Positions 37,698 to 47,507 of a stretch of 64,000 nt of DNA are shown one piece after another. A program made the translations under genes and the position numbers. The notes beneath the pieces were generated by a model. That model made no database searches, had not been told where the DNA came from, and was given only the letters and a program-made list of their open reading frames with translations. The stretch's first letter is position 1. Each line of letters starts with the position of its first letter. Origin of the DNA: Clostridia bacterium (GTDB lineage: Bacteria > Bacillota > Clostridia > TANB77 > CAG-508); contig CAAGKN010000026.1 of assembly GCA_900770415.1 (NCBI GenBank), forward strand, positions 186,001 through 250,000, in the 5' to 3' direction.

Positions 37698-38271
37698 AAT
37701 ATCACCTCAGTTTTTATTTTTGATTTAATTTTAAATTATTTTTTGATTAATATTTTAAAATAATTTTATTTTTTTATTATTTCTTTATTATTTTTTTGTT
37801 AATTATAATTTATTTTTTAATTTTTATTTTATTTTTTGAGTAATTTTATTTTTTCTTTTTTGACAATTTTTGCATTGTACTGTTTGTCGTTTTGTAAAAT
37901 ATTTTTGTTCCTTTGCTTTTTCTTTTATCTTTGTTTTGTATTTTTCTTTTTTGGCAATTCTTTTTGTTGTTTACTTTTGTTTACGTAATTTTTTATAGTG
38001 CTTTCCAATCTATTTCGTTCTATTTTCTTTTTTAATTTTTTATCATTTTTCTATGATTTTTGTCTTATTTTTTCTTGCTTTCTTTTTATAGTTTTTGTTG
38101 CTGTTTACATAATTTTTATGCGTTTTTTGCGTTATTTCCTCCTTGTTTATGTTTACTTACTGTCTTTTGGCGTTTTCTATATCTTTTGCTTTATTTCCGT
38201 TGTTTTTTAAAAGTTATCCACAGACTGTTTTTGTATCTTTTTGTTACTTTTTTTAGTTTTATGTTTCCTTT
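37698..38271. other. 574-base non-coding, strongly T-rich spacer with one DnaA-box-like site
   Basis: No credible gene is seen on either strand; the minus strand is A-rich and full of stops. A consensus DnaA box, TTATCCACA, lies at 38214-38222, single and isolated. The spacer separates two genes that usually touch (yhaO and yhaN). It may be decayed sequence. Confidence 0.6.
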
Positions 38272-39432
38272 CTATTTTAATGCGTTTATGAATATTTCTA
38301 TGGCTTGTTCAGCCTCTTCTTTTGTGCATAATCCTTCTTCTTCTTTTTGTAAAATTCTGTTAATGAAAACTCCTTTTAAATTGTTTTGATTTGCTAATTC
38401 TTTTATGTCATATTTTACTTTTGAGAAATCTTTTACTTTTAAAACGTTTTCATCTAATACCATTTTTTGGATTTTGTTCAAATCTATTTCTATGTTTTTA
38501 TATCCTTCTAAAATTACTTTATAGTTTTTTTGTCTTTCTGTTTTTATATTTTTTATTTTCTCAATTAGTTCTTCTTCTGAATTAATTTCTGAAATATTCA
38601 ATTTTATTTCTTCAAAAATTCTTTTATCTACTTTAATAAATTTTATTTTTTTATTTATTTTTAAATTATTATTATTTATTTCAGAATTATTTAAATTATT
38701 ATTATTTATTTTTAAATTAATTAAATTATTTTTTTCTGAATTATTTTTATTTATTTCTACATCTAAAAATCCATGTTCTCCTAATTCATCAAATCCAAAA
38801 GAAATTAATGAACCTGGATATATAAAATTATTTTTATTTTCTTCATAATTTGCTTTATGAATATGGCCTAGTGCAACATAGTCAAACCCTATCTCTTTTA
38901 ATTTATTACTATTTAATGGATTATATTGCATATCTAGTGTTTTACTAGCATCTAATGAACCATGTGTAATTAATATATTTATTTTATTTTTATTTTTTAT
39001 ATTTATTTTTTCAATTTGGGAATTTTCACAATAAAAATCTGTAAATCCAAATCCATATATATCCGCTTCTTCTGTCTTTATAATTTTTATTTCAGAATTA
39101 AATATTGTTACATTATTATTCCATTCAAATGTATTATAAAAAGAATTTATTAAAAATGGATCATGATTTCCTGGTGATATAAATATTTGTGTATTTGGTA
39201 TTTCTTTAAATAAATTATTAATATATTCTATTGTGCTTTTTCTTATATATTTTTGTTCATATAAATCCCCTGATATAAATAAAAAGGGAATTTGATTTTC
39301 TTTTATATATTCTATTGTATCTGCAAAAGCTTTTCTTTGTTCAAGTCTTCTTTCATTTGCCAAATTTTCTCTTGATGCAAGTACTGTAAATGGGCTGTCA
39401 AAATGCACATCTGCCATGTGTATAAATCTCAT
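38272..39432 (-). CDS. YhaO-like metallophosphoesterase (DNA repair exonuclease)
   Basis: The 386-residue product shows the calcineurin-type motifs MADVHFDSPF, ISGDLYEQK, SPGNHDP, ITHGSLD and ALGHIHKA, which bind two metals. It is the partner of the YhaN-like ATPase, in an SbcD/Mre11-type nuclease complex. The C-terminal half is low in complexity (Asn/Lys/Ile runs around 240-260). The spacing to yhaN is unusually long. Confidence 0.85.
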   Translation of the reverse strand: MRFIHMADVHFDSPFTVLASRENLANERRLEQRKAFADTIEYIKENQIPFLFISGDLYEQKYIRKSTIEYINNLFKEIPNTQIFISPGNHDPFLINSFYNTFEWNNNVTIFNSEIKIIKTEEADIYGFGFTDFYCENSQIEKINIKNKNKINILITHGSLDASKTLDMQYNPLNSNKLKEIGFDYVALGHIHKANYEENKNNFIYPGSLISFGFDELGEHGFLDVEINKNNSEKNNLINLKINNNNLNNSEINNNNLKINKKIKFIKVDKRIFEEIKLNISEINSEEELIEKIKNIKTERQKNYKVILEGYKNIEIDLNKIQKMVLDENVLKVKDFSKVKYDIKELANQNNLKGVFINRILQKEEEGLCTKEEAEQAIEIFINALK

Positions 39433-39469
39433 TAATTTTCCTCCTTACTAATGCCAGTTTTTATATTTC

Positions 39470-40033
39470 CTACTTTTTGTTGCTTAGTAAATAATTTCTA
39501 GCTATTATTCCATTTAAGTGAATTAATGCTCTTTTTTTAACTTGTAATTCTATTTTTTTATCTAATATATATATAACTGCCTCATCAATATCTTTTTTTG
39601 CTAAATCTTTTATATATTCTATATCATCAAAATTTCTTTCTTTACTTGTTCTGTCTGCAATGAATAATATTTTAGAATATATATCCATATCTTTATTTCC
39701 CGTTGTATGGTTTGCTATTGCTTGTCCCATACTTTCAGAAAATCCAAATTTTTTTATTGCAATATCTTTTCCTATTTTAGCATGAAGAAGTGGAGTATTC
39801 TCTCTTTCCACTTCATCAATTTCTATATTATTATCTTTTACATATTTTAATTTATCTTTTTCACTTATTTCTTTTGCAACATCATGAGCTATTCCTATTT
39901 TTTTTGCTATTTCTACATCTGCCCCATACATTTTTGCAAGTTCTTCTGAGCGTTCCATTACTCCTATGCTGTGATTATATCTTTTTTCTGATAATTGTTT
40001 TTTTACATATTCTTGTATTTCTTTTAACTCCAT
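39470..40033 (-). CDS. yqeK: YqeK-type diadenosine tetraphosphatase (HD domain)
   Basis: The 187-residue HD enzyme has RYNHSIGVMERSEELA, IAHDVAKEI (HD pair), LLHAKIG and ANHTTGNKDMD, then IADRTSKERNF. This is the YqeK pattern: symmetrical cleavage of Ap4A to two ADP. It lies between ddl and yhaO on one strand, separated from ddl by 15 bases. Confidence 0.9.
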   Translation of the reverse strand: MELKEIQEYVKKQLSEKRYNHSIGVMERSEELAKMYGADVEIAKKIGIAHDVAKEISEKDKLKYVKDNNIEIDEVERENTPLLHAKIGKDIAIKKFGFSESMGQAIANHTTGNKDMDIYSKILFIADRTSKERNFDDIEYIKDLAKKDIDEAVIYILDKKIELQVKKRALIHLNGIIARNYLLSNKK

Positions 40034-40048
40034 TTTATACTCCTCTAA

Positions 40049-41101
40049 TTAATTTTCTAATGCCAAATCTATTAACTTATCTAATAATTCAGAATATTCT
40101 AATCCACTTTGTGCCCATAATTTAGGATACATACTTATTTCTGTAAAACCTGGTAAAGTATTTATTTCATTAATATAAATTTCATTTGTTTTATCATTTA
40201 CAAAAAAGTCCACTCTTGCAAAACCTTTACCATCAATTGCCTTAAATGCTTTTATAGCTGTTTTTCTAACTTCATCTGTTAAATCTTTATTTATTTCTGC
40301 AGGAATTGTAAGTTTAGATTCCGCATTTTTATATTTTGCATCAAATGTATAAAAATTCTCTGCTGGTAAGATTTCCCCAATACATGATGCTTTTACATCT
40401 TCATTTCCCAATACTGAACATTCTATTTCTCTTCCTATTAATGTTTCTTCTATTAATATTTTTTTATCAAACTTTGAAGCATATTCTATATATTTTTCCA
40501 ATTCTTCTATATTTTTTGCTTTATTTATTCCTACAGATGAACCTGAATTAGATGGCTTTATAAACATTGGATAACTTATGTTTTTTTCTATCATTTTGCA
40601 AATTTCTTTTAGCTCTTTTCTTGTTTCATTAAAATCTTTATCTATATAAATATATTCATCTTTATCTTTTCTTATATATTCATACTTTGCTTGCTTAATT
40701 TTTGCCTTGTCAAATATGATCTTTGCATATACTTTATCCATAGCAATAGAAGACCCCATAACTTTGCAACCAACATATGGTTTTTTTAGCAATTCGAACA
40801 AACCTTGTACTGTTCCGTCTTCTCCATACAAACCATGTAGTACAGGAAATATAACATCCATTTCTCTTAAATATTCAATTGTGTTTTCTATTTTTTGAAT
40901 GTTTTCTATTCTATCTCCTACTTCATATTGTTTAGATATATCTAAACATTTATACCATTCTCCATTATTATCTATGTATATTGGATAAACTTCATATTTA
41001 TCTTTATTAAGTTTTTTAGCAACAGATGTTCCAGAAACTATTGATACGTCATGTTCTGTTGACATTCCTCCGAATACAACTCCTATTTTTATTTTACTCA
41101 T
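40049..41101 (-). CDS. ddl: D-alanine--D-alanine ligase
   Basis: The 350-residue ATP-grasp ligase has VVFGGMSTEHDVSIVSG, PVLHGLYGEDGT, FIKPSNSGSSVGI, and the metal-binding FVNDKTNEIYINEINTLPGF. It makes D-Ala-D-Ala for peptidoglycan. The gene order murF-ddl-yqeK on the minus strand joins consecutive steps: MurF adds the dipeptide Ddl makes. It lies 15 bases downstream of murF. Confidence 0.96.
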   Translation of the reverse strand: MSKIKIGVVFGGMSTEHDVSIVSGTSVAKKLNKDKYEVYPIYIDNNGEWYKCLDISKQYEVGDRIENIQKIENTIEYLREMDVIFPVLHGLYGEDGTVQGLFELLKKPYVGCKVMGSSIAMDKVYAKIIFDKAKIKQAKYEYIRKDKDEYIYIDKDFNETRKELKEICKMIEKNISYPMFIKPSNSGSSVGINKAKNIEELEKYIEYASKFDKKILIEETLIGREIECSVLGNEDVKASCIGEILPAENFYTFDAKYKNAESKLTIPAEINKDLTDEVRKTAIKAFKAIDGKGFARVDFFVNDKTNEIYINEINTLPGFTEISMYPKLWAQSGLEYSELLDKLIDLALEN

Positions 41102-41116
41102 TTATACTTTGCCCCC

Positions 41117-42493
41117 TTATATTTCTTTTAATTCATTTAGTATTTTACTAAAGTTCATAGAATTAGAAGCTTTTAATAAAATTAAATCTCCACTTTTTAT
41201 TATTTCTTTTATATTTTTAATTGCTTCGTCTATATTATTGAAGCTTTTCACATTTTCCATTTTAAGTTCTTTGGCCTTATTTGCTATATTTTTTGCATTA
41301 TCTCCAATAGTAATTAATATATCTATTTTATTTTTTACTACTTCCTCTCCGACTTTTTCGTGCAACTCTTTTGCATACTCTCCCAATTCTAGCATGTCGC
41401 CAAGAATTGCTATTTTCCTTTGTGCTAAAGTGTTGTTTACAACTTTTAATGCCGCTTTCATTGAATCATAGCTTGCGTTATAGCTATCATTAATTACTTT
41501 TATGTTGTTTTTAATAATTTCTATATCCATTCTTTTGGCTGTTAGTTTAAATTCCGAAATTCCTTTTATTATTTTTTCTTTTTCTACATTTAATATATCC
41601 CCTACAGCAAATGCACAGACAGAATTATATACAAAATGAATTCCTCCTATTGGCACGTTTCCTTTTATTCCATTTATCTCAAATTCGCTACTATTTTCTA
41701 ATGTAGTAATTTTTTTTGCCATATATGTACTATTATTTTCTAACCCATATGTATATATTTTATATCTTTTTTCTTTTTTTGCCCACTCGTGTAACAAATC
41801 ATTATCATTGTTTATTAAAACGAATCCGTTTTTGTCTAATCCTTCTAATATTTCTAATTTTGCTTTTAATATATTCTCCCTTGAACCTAAATTTCCAATA
41901 TGAGATGTGCCTATATTGGTTATTACACATCCAGTTGGTTTTGCAATATTGGTTAATAAACTTATTTCTCCAAAGTGATTCATTCCCATTTCTACAACAA
42001 CAGCAGTATGATCTTTCAGTTTTAGCAATGTCATTGGTAAACCAATATGATTGTTCATATTTCCTTCTGTTTTTAATACTTTGTATTTTTGTCCCAACAC
42101 ATTCGCTATAATATCTTTTGTGCTGGTTTTCCCTACACTTCCTGTTACTGCGATTACAGGTATATCATATAAACTTCTTTTATATTTTGCTAACTCTTGA
42201 ATTGCTTTTATTGTGTTCTCTACCTTTATAATTACTTTTTCTTTATACTTGTTTATTATTTCTTCATTTACATTCTCATCTGTAATACACCCAATTGCGC
42301 CGTTTATAAATGCTTGTTCTATATAATCATTTCCATTTATTTTTTCACCATTTATTCCTAAATACATATCACCTTTTTTTAATGTTCTTGTATCTTTAGA
42401 ATATGTTTCTATTTCTATATTTTTTTCACCTGATAATAATTTTCCATTACATATTTCTACTATTTTTTTTACAGTTATATTTTTATTGTCCAT
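41117..42493 (-). CDS. murF: UDP-MurNAc-tripeptide--D-alanyl-D-alanine ligase
   Basis: The 458-residue Mur ligase has an N-terminal UDP-binding domain, AVTGSVGKTSTKD as the ATP loop (about 116-128), EMGMNHFGEI, the central NDSYNASYDSMKAAL, and AILGDMLELGE. It adds D-Ala-D-Ala to the stem tripeptide. It diverges from tagO across about 165 bases, where AACTAAA and TTTAGTT form an inverted repeat near 42549-42573 that could be an operator. Confidence 0.95.
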   Translation of the reverse strand: MDNKNITVKKIVEICNGKLLSGEKNIEIETYSKDTRTLKKGDMYLGINGEKINGNDYIEQAFINGAIGCITDENVNEEIINKYKEKVIIKVENTIKAIQELAKYKRSLYDIPVIAVTGSVGKTSTKDIIANVLGQKYKVLKTEGNMNNHIGLPMTLLKLKDHTAVVVEMGMNHFGEISLLTNIAKPTGCVITNIGTSHIGNLGSRENILKAKLEILEGLDKNGFVLINNDNDLLHEWAKKEKRYKIYTYGLENNSTYMAKKITTLENSSEFEINGIKGNVPIGGIHFVYNSVCAFAVGDILNVEKEKIIKGISEFKLTAKRMDIEIIKNNIKVINDSYNASYDSMKAALKVVNNTLAQRKIAILGDMLELGEYAKELHEKVGEEVVKNKIDILITIGDNAKNIANKAKELKMENVKSFNNIDEAIKNIKEIIKSGDLILLKASNSMNFSKILNELKEI

Positions 42494-42599
42494 GTCTTTT
42501 CCCTCTTTTTAATTAGTATTCATTTTATGCTTATTTTATAACATTTTTAACTAAATGGAAATAGTTTTTAGTTAATTAATAACTCTTATTCTTATTTTA

Positions 42600-42628
42600 T
42601 TGACAAAATTGCATATAAAAGGTAAAAT
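42600..42628 (+). promoter_or_regulatory. Promoter of the wall polymer locus
   Basis: TTGACA, 17 bases, TAAAAT, then AGGAGG before the tagO ATG. Confidence 0.6.
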
Positions 42629-42659
42629 TATTACGGAAATAACAGTAGGAGGAATTTTT

Positions 42660-43745
42660 ATGTGGGGAGATATAGCAATAGCATTTTTATTAGCTTTTAT
42701 TACAGCTTATGTAATTACGCCATACACAATTAGATTTGCCAAAAAAATCGGTGCTTTAGATTTGCCCAAATCAAAAAGGAAGATACATGATCATCCAATG
42801 CCTAGGCTTGGTGGGCTTGCAGTTATCGCAGGATTTCTAGTTTCTACAATATATCTACTTATTGTAATGTCATTAGAAAAAACTTTGAACCTTTTTGGTC
42901 CAGATAATTATTATATAAAGCTAATTGGATTTTTTATTGGATTACTTATTATTGCACTCTTCTGTTTTTTCGATGATTGGAAAGGTATCCCTCCATATGT
43001 AAAGTTAACAGGGCAAATTCTGGCAGCTTTGGTAGTAGCTTTTTCTGGCATAAGGATAGATAAAATCGTAATTTATAACTCAAACCCAATTATAACAGAT
43101 GAAGTATTTTCGATTGTTCTTACTGTAATTTGGATTGTTGGAATTACAAATGCTATAAATTTAATAGATGGTTTAGACGGACTTTCTTCTGGTATATGCT
43201 TAATTTCATGTCTTTCTTTACTTATAATATTTACACTTAATGATTCTCCATTAATTGCAATTTTATTAATTACAGCTCTTGGTGGAGCATTAGTAGGATT
43301 TTTACCGTTTAATTTTAATCCAGCCAAAACTTTTATTGGTGATACAGGTTCAAATTTTTTAGGCTATGCATTATCTATCATTTCAATATTAGGTATAGCT
43401 AAAACTTATACAGCAATAGTTCTTATTGCTCCACTTATTGTTTTTGCATTGCCTTTATTTGATACAGTTTCTGCAATTTTCAGAAGACTTATAAAGACTA
43501 AATCTATAAAGGGAGTATTTAAAGCAGATAGAGAACATTTGCATCATAAGCTGATGAAAATGGGATATACCCAAAAGCAAGCAGTTTTTATATTATATGG
43601 TGTTAGCGCGACTTTTGGAATGTTCGCAATAATACTTTTAGAAAGTGGAGTATGGAAAGCTTTATCTTTTGCATTAATGGTTATTGCTGTTGTAGCTATT
43701 GGTTATAAGGATATATTTAAAACTAGAAATGACGAGGAAAAATAA
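42660..43745 (+). CDS. tagO: Undecaprenyl-phosphate GlcNAc-1-phosphate transferase
   Basis: The 361-residue polytopic enzyme has about eleven helices. KIHDHPMPRLGGLA, FFDDWKGIPP, NAINLIDGLDGL and IGDTGSNFLGY are the metal and nucleotide motifs, and DREHLHHKL is specific to the WecA/TagO group. It makes GlcNAc-PP-undecaprenyl, the first step of wall teichoic acid. The ATG at 42660 has AGGAGG; an upstream in-frame start falls inside the promoter. Confidence 0.93.
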   Translation: MWGDIAIAFLLAFITAYVITPYTIRFAKKIGALDLPKSKRKIHDHPMPRLGGLAVIAGFLVSTIYLLIVMSLEKTLNLFGPDNYYIKLIGFFIGLLIIALFCFFDDWKGIPPYVKLTGQILAALVVAFSGIRIDKIVIYNSNPIITDEVFSIVLTVIWIVGITNAINLIDGLDGLSSGICLISCLSLLIIFTLNDSPLIAILLITALGGALVGFLPFNFNPAKTFIGDTGSNFLGYALSIISILGIAKTYTAIVLIAPLIVFALPLFDTVSAIFRRLIKTKSIKGVFKADREHLHHKLMKMGYTQKQAVFILYGVSATFGMFAIILLESGVWKALSFALMVIAVVAIGYKDIFKTRNDEEK

Positions 43746-43764
43746 TAACACGGAGGTCATTAAT

Positions 43765-45264
43765 TTGCGAGCAAATAACTTTAAGAACTTTTTTTACAAT
43801 GAAAAAACGCAAAAAAAATTAAGTATTTTTGTGTTTATTTTTCTTATTATACAACCACTTTTTGATCTAAAGTTCTTTTATAATTCAATCTCAACATTAA
43901 TTCGAGTTATCATAATTGGTGTTTTGTTTTTGTTTTATTTTTTTACTAGTTCAAATAGAAAAAAATACTGGTTATTATTATACCCTGCATCTATAATTAT
44001 ATATTTTATCTTTCACCATATCAATGCTACTCATTTCAACTCTTTAGTTCCTGGGAACTTTAATTATTCTGTAATATCAGAATTATTATACCTGATAAAG
44101 ATGCTAACCCCATTTTTGTTAATTTATATATTATATAAGTTACATGTCCCTTCTAAAAAAATACTTAAAGTAATAGATTGTCAAATGCTTATTATTAGTT
44201 CAATCATTATTCTTAGCAATATACTTGTATTTTCATATGGAAGCTATAGTGATGAAATAATTAAAGCCAACTTTTTTTCTTGGTTTTCTCCTAATAGTTT
44301 CACATATCAGGAACTTTGCTCAAAGGGTCTTTTTGAATATGCAAATCAGATTAGCGCCATTTTAATAATGTTTTTACCTTTTAGCTTATCAAATTTTTTA
44401 ATGGAAAAAAATTTTAAAAAAATATTTATTCTTATTATTAATATTTTTGCTCTATTTTTATTGGGAACTAAGGTTGCTGTTTTAGGAGTCATACTAGTAT
44501 TTATTTATACTATCATTGTTTACTTATTTTATAATAATTTTAAATTAAAACAATCAATTACAACTAAACCTTTTATTGTGGTTTGTCTCATATTGGTTTG
44601 TTATTTAATTGTATTACCTAAAAACCCTATATTTTTAAGAATGGATGAATCTAAAACTATTGAGGCTTCATCCAAACCTGAAACTTTACTAGAAGAGCCA
44701 ATTATTAATACAGATCTTTCAAATGCCAATTATATACCTACAAATTCTTTAGATTATATTTATGATAATTACAAAAGCAAAGAGATTAAAGATGAATTTA
44801 TATTACAAAGCTATCCATATAAGTATGATCCAGAATTTTGGCTTACAATCTTTGAACAGCCACGCTATAATAGAGTAAATTACAGATTTTTGGAAGAATC
44901 TATGGTAAAAAGAGTTGTTGCAATTAATGATAATAAATATGACATGTGGTTAGGCATTACTAATACAAGACTACAAAATATCTTTAATATAGAAAGGGAT
45001 TTTATAGTTCAATACTATGCGCTTGGAATTATTGGATTAATTCTAGTCTTTTCACCTTATTTAGTATTAATTGCATTATATTTATATAAATTGTTAAAAA
45101 GCAAATTGAATAGCTTAACTTTAGAAAACTTTTTGGCATTTATTTCAATTGTGTTAGTATTTGCAATATCTTATTTCTCAGGGAATTTGTTGAATAGTTT
45201 AAGTTTCACTTTATATCTTGCATTATTATATTCTTTGTTGTTAAAAGATTCTTGCATTTCTTAG
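43765..45264 (+). CDS. O-antigen ligase/polymerase-like membrane protein
   Basis: The 499-residue product has about ten to twelve membrane helices and a large extracellular loop of about 120 residues (about 310-430), the plan of Wzy polymerases and O-antigen ligases. It would join or attach glycan chains outside the membrane. The TTG at 43765 is chosen because CGGAGG lies eight bases before it. It starts 20 bases after tagO. Confidence 0.72.
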   Translation: MRANNFKNFFYNEKTQKKLSIFVFIFLIIQPLFDLKFFYNSISTLIRVIIIGVLFLFYFFTSSNRKKYWLLLYPASIIIYFIFHHINATHFNSLVPGNFNYSVISELLYLIKMLTPFLLIYILYKLHVPSKKILKVIDCQMLIISSIIILSNILVFSYGSYSDEIIKANFFSWFSPNSFTYQELCSKGLFEYANQISAILIMFLPFSLSNFLMEKNFKKIFILIINIFALFLLGTKVAVLGVILVFIYTIIVYLFYNNFKLKQSITTKPFIVVCLILVCYLIVLPKNPIFLRMDESKTIEASSKPETLLEEPIINTDLSNANYIPTNSLDYIYDNYKSKEIKDEFILQSYPYKYDPEFWLTIFEQPRYNRVNYRFLEESMVKRVVAINDNKYDMWLGITNTRLQNIFNIERDFIVQYYALGIIGLILVFSPYLVLIALYLYKLLKSKLNSLTLENFLAFISIVLVFAISYFSGNLLNSLSFTLYLALLYSLLLKDSCIS

Positions 45265-45306
45265 TTTGTATTTCTTGTTGAGAACAAGATAAATTGTAAT
45301 AATATG

Positions 45307-45335
45307 TTGCATAAAATTAGAAAATGTAATATATT
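45307..45335 (+). promoter_or_regulatory. Promoter before the signal peptidase gene
   Basis: TTGCAT, 17 bases, TATATT, about 55 bases before the ATG at 45390. Confidence 0.45.
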
Positions 45336-45389
45336 ATATAAGAATTTTTTATATATTCACATAAATATTTATTGAATTATGGTGATATA

Positions 45390-45836
45390 ATGTCTACTAA
45401 AAAGTTTTTAATATCAATTATTATAATTGGTTTTTTTGTATTAATAATTAGTAAATATTTACTTCAAATATGTGTTGTAAGAGGCATTTCTATGCAACCC
45501 ACATTATATGATAAAACTTTAATACTAATTAAAAAGTATAAATTTCAAATACATAGTGGAAATATTGCAGTAATAAAAAAGAACAATAAAATTATTATTA
45601 AAAGGGTTGTGGGCATTCCTGGTGACAAGCTTCAAATAAAAGGAGGCTATTTATATGTTAATGGAAAAAAATATGATAATTACTATATAGTTTATTCCGG
45701 CATCCTTGAAAATGAAATAGAACTAAATTACAATGAATATTTTGTGTTAGGGGATAACAGAAATCAGAGTATAGACAGTCGCTATGAGGAAATAGGAATA
45801 ATATATAAAAATGAGTTTATAGGAATAAAAATGTAA
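45390..45836 (+). CDS. Signal peptidase I
   Basis: The 148-residue S26 peptidase has one N-terminal helix, the catalytic Ser in VVRGISMQPTL, the catalytic Lys in IIKRVVGIPGD, and the later box LGDNRNQSIDSR. It cleaves signal peptides outside the membrane. It is not the usual chromosomal setting and may serve proteins of this locus (inference). The ATG at 45390 sits behind GGTGAT; a TTG 18 bases upstream is less likely. Confidence 0.88.
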   Translation: MSTKKFLISIIIIGFFVLIISKYLLQICVVRGISMQPTLYDKTLILIKKYKFQIHSGNIAVIKKNNKIIIKRVVGIPGDKLQIKGGYLYVNGKKYDNYYIVYSGILENEIELNYNEYFVLGDNRNQSIDSRYEEIGIIYKNEFIGIKM

Positions 45837-45856
45837 AAGAAAGTAGTGATAATTAA

Positions 45857-47500
45857 ATGAAAAAAGAAAATATTAAAATGCATATTAAAAATTTAATTGC
45901 CCCCAGCATTATGTCTTTTGTAATAGCTTTTATGCTATTTATCTATGAGCCAATAATAACTTATGCTGCTAATACTGAAGATTATTGGTTTGGCTTAAAA
46001 GAATTATTATTAAACAATCTAATATTTTTTTCAATAACACTAGTAACATTGTTGTTTATAAGCATTCTTTTTTACTTCACTGCAAAAAAAAGTAAAAAAG
46101 AAATTATATATAATATATATGTTATCATTATGTTTGTTTGTTTTACTGCGACATACATTCAGGGTAATTATCTAGCAAGTTCCTTACCAACTTTGGATGG
46201 TACTCCAATAAATTGGAATAACTATACAAAGCAAGGAATAGCATCAATTGTTTTGTGGTTAGTTTTAATTTTAACAAATATACTTCTATATATGAAGCTA
46301 AAAGTAAAATATAAAAAAGTGATATCTTATATATCTGTTGCAATTTTTGCAATGCTTTTTGTTAGTTTTATAAGCACGTTATTAACTAACTCTCAAATTT
46401 ATTCAGAAAAAGGAAAATATACTCCAACAACAAATAATATAAATGTTTTATCTACAAATAATAATTTTTTAATTCTATTAGTAGATATGGAGGACTCAAA
46501 AACCTTTGATAAAGTTTTAAGGGAAAATAAAAAAGAAGCTTTATTTAAGGATTTTACATATTTTCCAGATACATTATCGGCTTATCCATTCACTCGTGAG
46601 TCCATTCCATATATCTTTTCAGGTAACTGGTATGAAGCTCAAACCTCTTTCGCTGATTATTATAATGAAGCAATGAATAATTCACCCTTTATAGAACAAC
46701 TAAAAAGTAAAAATTACGACATAAATATATATGAGAGTGAATTAAATTGGACCGATAGCAAGTCTCTTGAAATTAACAACATAAAATCATTAAATTTTGA
46801 AATGGATCATAAACAATTTTTTAAGGAAGAAACAAAATATATTTTATTTAAATATCTGCCTTTTCCTTTAAAAAAATATTCAAAAATAGAATCGTTAGAT
46901 TATAGCGCTTGTAGGAAAGAAAGTAAAAACATTACCAATATATTTACTAGTGATAACAAAGACGTTTTCAATACTTTAGATAAAATTTCTTTACAGTCAA
47001 AGAATTACTTTCAATTTCTTCATATTGATGGTGGTCACTATCCATGGGATATGAACAAGGACCTTGAAAAAATTGAAAATGGAACATATGAAGAAAAAAT
47101 TGAATCTTCAATAACAGTTATAGAAAAATATTTGAATAGAATTAAGGAAAGCGGCCAATACGATAATTCTATAATTATTATATTAGCAGATCATGGAAAT
47201 AATGGTTATGATCCCATTGGAAGGCAAAATCCAATTTTATACATAAAAGGATTTGATGAACTTCATAGTGAAATGATAATATCAGATAAAAAAGTTTCTT
47301 ATGAAGATTTAAATAACAGTATTTACAGTGATTTATTAAAAAGCAAAAAAAGTACAGATCTCTTGCAAGCTATAAATAGTAATAGAATCAGAAGATTTAT
47401 TTGGTATAAAGACTATGATAAAATGGAAGAGCAAACTCTAGACGGACATGCTTGGGAAACTGAAAAATTAATACCAACTGGCGCAAAATATGAAAGGTAG
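45857..47500 (+). CDS. Membrane sulfatase/alkaline-phosphatase-superfamily transferase
   Basis: The 547-residue product has four or five N-terminal membrane helices (to about 185) and an extracellular alkaline phosphatase-like domain: LVDMEDSKTF, FRESIPY-type segment near 255, HIDGGHYPWDMN and ILADHGNNGYD. The domain plan is that of LtaS or phosphoethanolamine transferases, which move phospho-alcohol groups from lipids to glycans. The usual nucleophile Thr is likely in FTRESIPYI. Substrate is unknown. It overlaps no neighbour but the next gene starts eight bases on. Confidence 0.72.
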   Translation: MKKENIKMHIKNLIAPSIMSFVIAFMLFIYEPIITYAANTEDYWFGLKELLLNNLIFFSITLVTLLFISILFYFTAKKSKKEIIYNIYVIIMFVCFTATYIQGNYLASSLPTLDGTPINWNNYTKQGIASIVLWLVLILTNILLYMKLKVKYKKVISYISVAIFAMLFVSFISTLLTNSQIYSEKGKYTPTTNNINVLSTNNNFLILLVDMEDSKTFDKVLRENKKEALFKDFTYFPDTLSAYPFTRESIPYIFSGNWYEAQTSFADYYNEAMNNSPFIEQLKSKNYDINIYESELNWTDSKSLEINNIKSLNFEMDHKQFFKEETKYILFKYLPFPLKKYSKIESLDYSACRKESKNITNIFTSDNKDVFNTLDKISLQSKNYFQFLHIDGGHYPWDMNKDLEKIENGTYEEKIESSITVIEKYLNRIKESGQYDNSIIIILADHGNNGYDPIGRQNPILYIKGFDELHSEMIISDKKVSYEDLNNSIYSDLLKSKKSTDLLQAINSNRIRRFIWYKDYDKMEEQTLDGHAWETEKLIPTGAKYER

Positions 47501-47507
47501 TGTAAAA

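Noticed and set aside
38214..38222. Chromosomal replication origin
   Set aside because: A single DnaA box with no cluster, no dnaA or dnaN nearby.
36808..38389. Plus-strand hydrophobic reading frames opposite yhaN and yhaO
   Set aside because: They are shadows of A-rich genes on the other strand, consisting of Phe/Leu/Ser runs without ribosome binding sites or domains.
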